Program-made: the position numbers and the translations under genes | The notes under the pieces: generated by a model | The model's input: the letters and a program-made list of their open reading frames with translations, nothing else | What the model was told of the DNA's origin: nothing | Databases searched by the model: none | Shown: in pieces, positions 48,304 to 53,724 of the stretch | Layout: the number at the start of each line of letters is the position of its first letter | Numbering within the stretch: the stretch's first letter is position 1 | Source: Lapillicoccus sp. | GTDB lineage: Bacteria; Actinomycetota; Actinomycetes; Actinomycetales; Dermatophilaceae | DNA: 53,724 bases | Assembly: GCF_025353065.1 (NCBI RefSeq) | Contig: NZ_JANXRJ010000295.1 | Coordinates: 1-53,724, forward strand | Reading direction: 5' to 3'

Positions 48304-49215
48304 ATGGCGATCGACGACCAGATCTTCGCCCGGATGGGCGAGCTCAGCCCGGCCGAGAAGAAGGTCGCGCGGGCCCTGCTGTCGACCTACCCCAGCTCGG
48401 GACTGCAGAGCGCGGCCGCTCTCGCGAAGGAGGCGGGCACGAGCACCCCCACCGTCCTGCGGCTCGTCGCCCGGCTCGGCATCGGCAGCTATCCCGACTT
48501 CCAGCGGCGGCTGCGCGAGGAGATCACGCACCACATGAGCAGCCCGGTGAGCCGCACCGAGCGAGGGGTACGCGAGCACGAGGAGACGGGCTCCTTCACC
48601 GCAGCCGTGGCCGGCAAGATCGGGCTCGTGGGGGCGCTCGCCTCGAGCATCCCACCGAGCGAGTTCGACCACGCCGTAGGGCTCCTCGCCGCGCGTCCGA
48701 AGCAGGTGGCCGTCTGCGGGGGCTACTTCAGCCGCTACCTCGCGATGCTGTTCGCCACCCAGCTCGACCAGGCGATCCCGCACGTCATCTTCGTGGCTGA
48801 GCCACTCGGCCACGACATCGGGCGGCTGCTGGGGCTCACGAGCGGCACCGTGGCGATCATCATCGACTTCCGCCGTTACGAGCTGACCGCGAAGCAGGCG
48901 GCGGACATCGCGAAGCAGCGAGGAGCGACGGTGATCGTCATCACCGACCAAGGGCTCTCCCCCGCAGCCGAGAGCGCCGACATCGTCCTGCCGGTGCCCG
49001 TCGACGGCATCCCCTTCGACTCCTTCATCGGTCTCCTGGCCCTGCTCGAGACCCTCGTCGAGGCCGTCCTCGCCGCCTCGGACGGTGACGGGCTGGCGCG
49101 CATGAAGGAGTGGGAGCAGACCGTCCAGATCGCCCGGGCCTACCGCGCGACCGCGCTCTCCGAGCTGAACCCGGCCGCAGCCACCCACGGGCCCGACCTG
49201 CGAGGGGGGGCATGA
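48304..49215 (+). CDS. MurR/RpiR-family transcriptional regulator
   Basis: A 303-residue protein starting MAIDDQIFARMGELSPAEKKVARALL. The HTH is AAALAKEAGTSTPTVLRLVARLGIGSYPDFQRRLREE. The SIS (sugar-isomerase-like) sensor domain starts about residue 100 (AVCGGYFSRYLAMLFATQL, TVAIIIDFRRYELTAKQAADIAKQRGATVIVITD). SIS domains usually bind phosphosugars, such as MurNAc-6-P for MurR, hinting at a cell-wall link, though the true effector is unknown. It lies inside the operon, so it is likely its own regulator. Confidence 0.9.
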   Translation: MAIDDQIFARMGELSPAEKKVARALLSTYPSSGLQSAAALAKEAGTSTPTVLRLVARLGIGSYPDFQRRLREEITHHMSSPVSRTERGVREHEETGSFTAAVAGKIGLVGALASSIPPSEFDHAVGLLAARPKQVAVCGGYFSRYLAMLFATQLDQAIPHVIFVAEPLGHDIGRLLGLTSGTVAIIIDFRRYELTAKQAADIAKQRGATVIVITDQGLSPAAESADIVLPVPVDGIPFDSFIGLLALLETLVEAVLAASDGDGLARMKEWEQTVQIARAYRATALSELNPAAATHGPDLRGGA

Positions 49216-49910
49216 GCCCCCTCGGCGCCCGGGTGGCCGTCGTCACCGGCACGGCGCAGGGCATCGGGGCGGCCATCGCGGACCGCCTCGAGCTGGCGGG
49301 GGCGACCGTGCACCGGGTCGACCGTGACGAGGTCGACCTGAGCGACACCCGCGCGACCGAGGCGTTCTTCGCGTCCGTCGGCGACGTCGACGTCCTGGTC
49401 AACAACGCCGGCGGCGTCGTCGGGCAGACCCACGTGCCGCTCGACGAGCTCGACGACGCGGCCTGGGATGCGGTTCTCGCGGCGAACCTCACGACCACCC
49501 GCAACTGCACCCGGGCGGCGGTCCGCACGATGAAGCCGCGGGGCTGGGGGCGGATCGTGATCATCTCCTCCGGGGCCGGCCGCAGCGTCAGCCTCACTGG
49601 CATCCAGGCCTACGCGACGGCCAAGGCGGCGCAGATCGGCTTCACCCGACAGCTGGCCCACGAGCTCGGTCCCCACGGCATCACCGTCAACTGCATCGCC
49701 CCGGGGTTCGTCCTGTCCAATCCCACGACGCGGGCCCAGTGGGAGTCCTACGGCGAGGTCGGTCAGCAGGCCCTCGTCGCCGGCATCGCCGTGCGGAGGA
49801 CCGGCACGCCCGAGGACATCGCGCGCGGCGTGGAGTTCTTCGTGGTCCCGGACGCCGGTTGGGTCACCGGCCAGACACTCTCGATCGACGGAGGACACTC
49901 GCTCTTCTGA
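49212..49910 (+). CDS. Short-chain dehydrogenase/reductase
   Basis: A 232-residue SDR whose ATG overlaps the RpiR stop. The cofactor motif VAVVTGTAQGIGAAIAD (Gly13, Gly17, Gly19), DVDVLVNNAGG and the catalytic Ser (VIISSGAG) with YATAK (about residue 140) are all present, as are NCIAPGFV and QTLSIDGGHSL at the end. It is shorter than average but complete, of the classical type. Substrate unknown; it might oxidise a hydroxy acid produced from imported peptides. Confidence 0.92.
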   Translation: MSPLGARVAVVTGTAQGIGAAIADRLELAGATVHRVDRDEVDLSDTRATEAFFASVGDVDVLVNNAGGVVGQTHVPLDELDDAAWDAVLAANLTTTRNCTRAAVRTMKPRGWGRIVIISSGAGRSVSLTGIQAYATAKAAQIGFTRQLAHELGPHGITVNCIAPGFVLSNPTTRAQWESYGEVGQQALVAGIAVRRTGTPEDIARGVEFFVVPDAGWVTGQTLSIDGGHSLF

Positions 49911-49922
49911 GCGAGACAGCAG

Positions 49923-51641
49923 ATGACGCCAACGACCAGTTCCGCTCTCTCACAGACCCTTACCGGCCTCGGCGAGAGATACTTCGACGTCCAGCACCGC
50001 TACGACCCCTACAACGCCACCCTCCTCGGCATCTCCGACGTCGACCACCTCGCGGGCGACCCCCGCCTCGCGGCGAGTGAGCAGGCTGCCGCCGACCTCG
50101 ACGCCATCGGTCGCGAGGTCGCGCGGCTCGACCTCTCGGGCGCCACCGAGGCCGAGCTCGTCGACCACGGTGTGATGACGTCCCTGGTGCGCGGGGCCGG
50201 CGACGACGCCCGGCACGCGCTCTGGGCCACCAACGCCTCCCCCAACGGCTACGTCAGCCGGCAGGGTCTCGTCTTCCAGGCGGTGCCGGCGATGACGACC
50301 GGTGACGACGAGAGCCGCGGGCGCTACCTCGAGCGCCTGTCCGGGCTCGGCGGCTACTTCACCGCACTCGGTGAGCGGTATGCCATGGAGGCCTCCCGCG
50401 GGCGCGTGCCCACCCGGCTCGGGGTCCTGCGGTCGGTGCAACAGCTCGAGGGCTATCTCGCGCTCGCGGTCGCGGACGACGTCCTCCTCGGCCCCGCCCG
50501 CGCGTCGGGGGACGCGGAGACGCTGTCCCGCGCCACGGCCCTCGTCGAGCGCGAGGTGCGACCCGCCATGGCCGACCTCGCGGCTCGCCTCACCGCGGAG
50601 CTGCTTCCGGTCGGCCGCGTCGGCGACCGGGTCGGCATCCACGCGGTCCCCGGTGGCGCCGAGGGCTACCAGGCGGCGGTGCGCCGGCATACGACGACCG
50701 ATCTCACCGCCGACGAGATCCACCGCCTCGGCCTCGACGAGCTCGAGCAGATGCGGGCGGAGTGGAGCGCGATCGGCCGACGAGCCCTCGGCGAGGAGGA
50801 CGTGTCGCGGATCGCCGCCCGGATGCGGGGGGACCGCTCTCTCCGTTTCGAGACGACCGACGAGATCGTCGCCGTCGCCCGTGGCGCGCTCGCACGGGCC
50901 GAAGCCGTGCGCGGCGACTGGTTCCCGGCGACCGCCATCCCTGAGTGCGTCATCGAGCAGATCAACCCGATCGACGCCGGCAACAGCGCCCTCGGCTACT
51001 ACCGCCCACCCGCCGTCGACGGCAGCCGACCCGGCGCATACTGCGTTCTGGCTGCCGACCCCACCAGCCACTACCGCTACGAGTACGAGGCGCTGTCCTT
51101 CCACGAGTCGGTGCCCGGACACCACCTGCAGCTCGCGACGGCCCAGCTGCTCGACATCCCCCGCTACCGCCGTCACCTCGACGTCGAGGCCTGCAGCTTC
51201 AACGAGGGCTGGGGCCTCTACTCCGAGCAGCTCGCCGACGAGATGGGGCTCTACAGCGACGACCTCTCGCGCCTCGGGATGCTGTCGTTCCGCGCCCTGC
51301 GGGCGTGCCGGCTCGTCGTCGACACCGGACTGCACCACCTCGGCTGGACCCGGGATAAGGCCATCGACTTCATGTTCGACCACACGGCCACGACGCGGGA
51401 GCACGTCACGAGCGAGGTCGACCGCTATATCGCGTGGCCGGGCCAGGCCCTCGCCTACCTCATCGGCCGCCGCGAGATCGTCCGACTGCGCGCCGGGGCC
51501 GAGCAGCAGCTCGGGACCCGCTTCTCGGTCATCGACTTCCACGCCGCGCTGCTCGGCCACGGCGCCGTGCCCCTGACCGTGCTCGCCGAGATCGTCGAAC
51601 GCTGGACCGCCAGCACCGTTGCCCCCAGGAGGAATTCGTGA
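49923..51641 (+). CDS. DUF885 family protein, metallopeptidase-like
   Basis: A 572-residue protein. The zinc-type motif ALSFHESVPGHHLQ (His394, Glu395, His400/401) and the downstream acid in CSFNEGWGLYSEQLA (Glu428) are the hallmark of DUF885, a likely gluzincin-type peptidase related to carboxypeptidase-like folds. No signal peptide is seen, so it is cytoplasmic. It starts 12 bases after the SDR stop, and the next gene overlaps its stop. In this operon it is the natural general peptidase for imported peptides. Confidence 0.88.
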   Translation: MTPTTSSALSQTLTGLGERYFDVQHRYDPYNATLLGISDVDHLAGDPRLAASEQAAADLDAIGREVARLDLSGATEAELVDHGVMTSLVRGAGDDARHALWATNASPNGYVSRQGLVFQAVPAMTTGDDESRGRYLERLSGLGGYFTALGERYAMEASRGRVPTRLGVLRSVQQLEGYLALAVADDVLLGPARASGDAETLSRATALVEREVRPAMADLAARLTAELLPVGRVGDRVGIHAVPGGAEGYQAAVRRHTTTDLTADEIHRLGLDELEQMRAEWSAIGRRALGEEDVSRIAARMRGDRSLRFETTDEIVAVARGALARAEAVRGDWFPATAIPECVIEQINPIDAGNSALGYYRPPAVDGSRPGAYCVLAADPTSHYRYEYEALSFHESVPGHHLQLATAQLLDIPRYRRHLDVEACSFNEGWGLYSEQLADEMGLYSDDLSRLGMLSFRALRACRLVVDTGLHHLGWTRDKAIDFMFDHTATTREHVTSEVDRYIAWPGQALAYLIGRREIVRLRAGAEQQLGTRFSVIDFHAALLGHGAVPLTVLAEIVERWTASTVAPRRNS

Positions 51642-52591
51642 AGATCACCGTCATCGGCGCCGGAGCGATCGGCGGGACCCTCGGGGCGCTGATGGCCCGC
51701 GACGGGCACGACGTCACGCTCTGCGACGCGGACGAGGCGCACGTCGCGGCGATCCGCGAGCACGGGCTGCGGATCGAGGGACCGGTCAACTCCTTCACCG
51801 TCGCCGTCCCCGTGCTCACCCCGGCGCAACTGCCGGACACCATCGAGCACGCACTCGTCGCGGTGAAGAGCCTGCACACCGCATCGGCGGCCGCGCTGCT
51901 CGTCGACCGCCTCACGGCCGACGGCGACGTGCTCACCGTGCAGAACGGTCTGACGGCCGACGTGCTCGTTGCTGCTGTCGGGGCCGACCGGGTGCTCTCG
52001 AGCTTCGTCAACATCGGCGCCGACGTCATGGGACCCGGCGTCGTGATGCAGGGCAACGTCGCCACGTTCCGGGTGGGCGAGCTCGCAGGCGGCGACATCA
52101 CTCCGCGCGTGCAGGCCCTCGCCGACGCCCTCCCGTATGCCGAGGCGACCGACAACGTGCTCGGCTACCTCTGGGGCAAGGAGGCCTACGGCGCGATGCT
52201 GTGGGCCGGCGCGGTCTCCGACCTGCCCATCGCCCAGACCCTAGACAGGGCCGAGTACCGCTCTCTCATGGTCGCGCTCGCGCGGGAGGTGCTGGCCCAG
52301 GCACCCGTGCGGGTCGAGTCCTTCGACGGCTTCGTGCCCGACGACCTCGAGGGGTCCCTGGACCGCCTGGCGGCCTTCAACCGCCGGAGCGCCAAGACGC
52401 ACAGCGGTATCTACCGCGACCTGATGGTGCGCCGCCGCAAGACCGAGGTCGACGAGGTCCACAAGGACATCTCGGGCCCGATCTTCGACCGCATCGTCGA
52501 GATCGTCCACGACATCGAAGAGGGACGCCGCACCTGCGAAGTCGCCAACCTCGACGAGCTGGCGGCGTTCGCCGCCAGACTTCCGGCCTGA
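51638..52591 (+). CDS. Ketopantoate reductase (ApbA/PanE) family protein
   Basis: A 317-residue protein from GTG 51638 behind a strong AGGAGG. The GTG overlaps the DUF885 stop. The Rossmann start is KITVIGAGAIGGTLGALMARDGHDVTLCD (GAGAIG at residues 7-12). Then come LVAVKSLHTA, LTVQNGLTADVL, a lysine in YLWGKEAYGAMLWAG, and RKTEVDEVHKDISGPI near the end. Family members reduce 2-ketopantoate, but many genomic paralogs reduce other 2-ketoacids. In this operon a substrate coming from peptide or hydroxy-acid breakdown is more likely than pantothenate synthesis. Confidence 0.85.
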   Translation: MKITVIGAGAIGGTLGALMARDGHDVTLCDADEAHVAAIREHGLRIEGPVNSFTVAVPVLTPAQLPDTIEHALVAVKSLHTASAAALLVDRLTADGDVLTVQNGLTADVLVAAVGADRVLSSFVNIGADVMGPGVVMQGNVATFRVGELAGGDITPRVQALADALPYAEATDNVLGYLWGKEAYGAMLWAGAVSDLPIAQTLDRAEYRSLMVALAREVLAQAPVRVESFDGFVPDDLEGSLDRLAAFNRRSAKTHSGIYRDLMVRRRKTEVDEVHKDISGPIFDRIVEIVHDIEEGRRTCEVANLDELAAFAARLPA

Positions 52592-52614
52592 CTCCCCCAC
52601 CCGAAAGGAACCCC

Positions 52615-53660
52615 GTGCGCGCCGCCGTCTACCAGTCCGCCGGTCACGTCGAGATCCAGGACGTCACCGACGCCAGCATCCAGCAGCATGGCGACGCGCT
52701 CGTGCGCGTGGTCCGATCCTGCATCTGCGGCTCCGACCTGTGGTCCTACCGCGGGGTGATCACCCGCGTTGCCGCTCGAGGCTCGGGCACGAGTTCATCG
52801 GGGTCATCGAGGCCGTGGGCGCGGACGTCACGACCCTCAGCGTGGGCGACCTCGTCGTGGCCCCCTTCCAGTGGTCCGACAACACCTGCCCGGCCTGCCT
52901 CGACGGCATCCAGACCCGGTGCGAGCACGGCGGCACCTTCGGGGCGCCAGGCACCGACGGCGGGCAGGGCGAGGCGGTCCGTGTCCCGGAGGGCGACGGG
53001 ACGCTCGTTGCCGTCCCCGGCGGTCTCGAGGGCACCGACCCGGCCCTGTTGACAGGGCTGCTCGCTCTGACCGACGTCGCCGCAACCGGCCTGCACGGGG
53101 CAGTCCTCGCCGGCGTGACGCAGGGGTCGACCGTGGCCGTCGTCGGTGACGGCGCCGTCGGCCTCTCCGCGGTGCTCGGCGCCACCACGGTGCTCGGTGC
53201 CGAGCGCGTCATCCTGATGAGCCGGCATACCGACCGGGCCGAGCTCGGCCGCCGCTTCGGTGCGACCGATGTCGTCGCCGAGCGCGGCGAGGAGGGCGTG
53301 GCCAAGGTGCTCGAGCTGACCGGCGGTCTCGGTGTCCGTCACGTCGTCGAGGCCGTGGGCACGCCGGAGTCCTGGGAGATGTCGCTGGGCATGGCTCGGG
53401 TCGGCGGCCGGGTCGGGGCCGTCGGGGTGCCCCACACCAGCCCCCAGCTCGGGATCTTCACCCCGTTCCGGCAGCACCTCACCCTGAGCTTCGGCGTCGC
53501 CCCCGCACGGCGCTACCTGCCCGACCTACTCACCCGCGTGCTGGCCGGGACCTACGACGCCGGCGCCGTCTTCGACCTGACGATCCCCCTGGACTCCGTC
53601 GCTGACGGCTACCGCGCGATGGACGAGCGCCGGTCGATCAAGACCGTCCTCGTCCCCTGA
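52615..53660 (+). pseudogene. Zinc-dependent alcohol dehydrogenase with a one-base frameshift
   Basis: GTG 52615, behind AAGGAA, opens VRAAVYQSAGHVEIQDVTD and then VRVVRSCICGSDLWSYRGV, with the catalytic zinc Cys. At about 52770-52774 (GTTGCCGCTCGAGG) the frame breaks. Adding one G (GCCGGCTCG) restores SRLGHEFIGVIEAVG and the rest, which includes the structural cysteines CPACLDGIQTRC, the Rossmann VAVVGDGAVGLSAV and a full C-terminus. The intact protein would be a medium-chain dehydrogenase with C-H-E zinc ligands. It is either truly broken or carries a sequencing/assembly error; the surrounding operon reads cleanly. Last gene of the peptide operon. Confidence 0.82.
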
Positions 53661-53683
53661 GGTGGCGGGCGCGCCAACTCGGT

Positions 53684-53722
53684 GGGGTTGACGCTGCGTC
53701 ATCGGGGTTGACGCCCGTCATC
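53684..53722. repeat. Two tandem ~20-bp repeat units at the window edge
   Basis: GGGGTTGACGC occurs at 53684 and again at 53704, each followed by a CGTCATC half, so units of 20 and 19 bp lie head to tail. Each contains a small dyad (TGACGC/GCGTCA). The series may continue beyond the window. Confidence 0.55.
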
Positions 53723-53724
53723 AC

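Overview
The window is a 53.7 kb stretch of very GC-rich chromosome from an actinobacterium. GatCAB, an NAD-dependent DNA ligase, SorC- and RpiR-type regulators, sugar ABC importers lacking their own ATPase, an F420/FMN-type PPOX protein and many GTG starts with ATGA/GTGA overlaps all fit Actinomycetota. Intrasporangiaceae (Janibacter/Knoellia/Phycicoccus type) is my best guess; this is inference, not a search result. I see no rRNA, tRNA, CRISPR array, transposase or phage gene.

Layout. 1-2186: a truncated YhgE/Pip membrane protein and an ABC-ATPase-like partner with a degenerate P-loop, divergent from a TetR regulator with a palindromic operator between them. 2211-5230: HAD hydrolase, 2-hydroxyacid dehydrogenase and a lipoprotein PQQ-type sugar dehydrogenase. 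5358-10195: gatB-gatA-gatC behind a membrane-associated unknown and a deoxyribosyltransferase-like protein. 10303-11559: an ArsR gene coupled to a broken SRPBCC gene. 11567-20857: ligA, a 6-phosphogluconate-dehydrogenase-like protein, an L,D-transpeptidase lipoprotein, an EamA exporter, a short MetE-like protein and several small enzymes. 21005-23277: a cysteine desulfurase/mnmA pair for tRNA 2-thiouridine. 23278-25466: a small ORF with a structured leader, a GNAT and a methyltransferase. 25617-27432: etfBA.

Two accessory catabolic blocks stand out. 27580-35091 is a polyol operon (binding lipoprotein, two permeases, mannitol-type dehydrogenase, xylulokinase) facing a divergent SorC regulator, with two palindromic operator boxes between them. 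40878-53660 is a co-directional peptide operon of twelve genes: a five-gene oligopeptide ABC importer, an M55 D-aminopeptidase with all its metal ligands, a type-2 (isoaspartyl) asparaginase, an RpiR regulator, an SDR, a DUF885 metallopeptidase-like protein, a ketopantoate-reductase-like protein and a zinc alcohol dehydrogenase. It looks built to import and dismantle peptides with D- or beta-linked residues. Between the blocks lie a gene-poor stretch, a RelE/Phd toxin-antitoxin pair, a stand-alone YqfO/CutA-like protein, a frameshifted enoyl-CoA hydratase, a YbjN protein and glgX.

Three genes are interrupted by point lesions (SRPBCC at 10698, enoyl-CoA hydratase at 37125, zinc ADH at 52615), which may be real decay or sequence error. 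The most striking DNA-level signal is the octamer GTATGCCG/CGGCATAC: 42 copies by hand count against about 2 expected by composition, in both strands and all reading frames. Convergent gene junctions carry large palindromes, including two copies of one 75-bp element.
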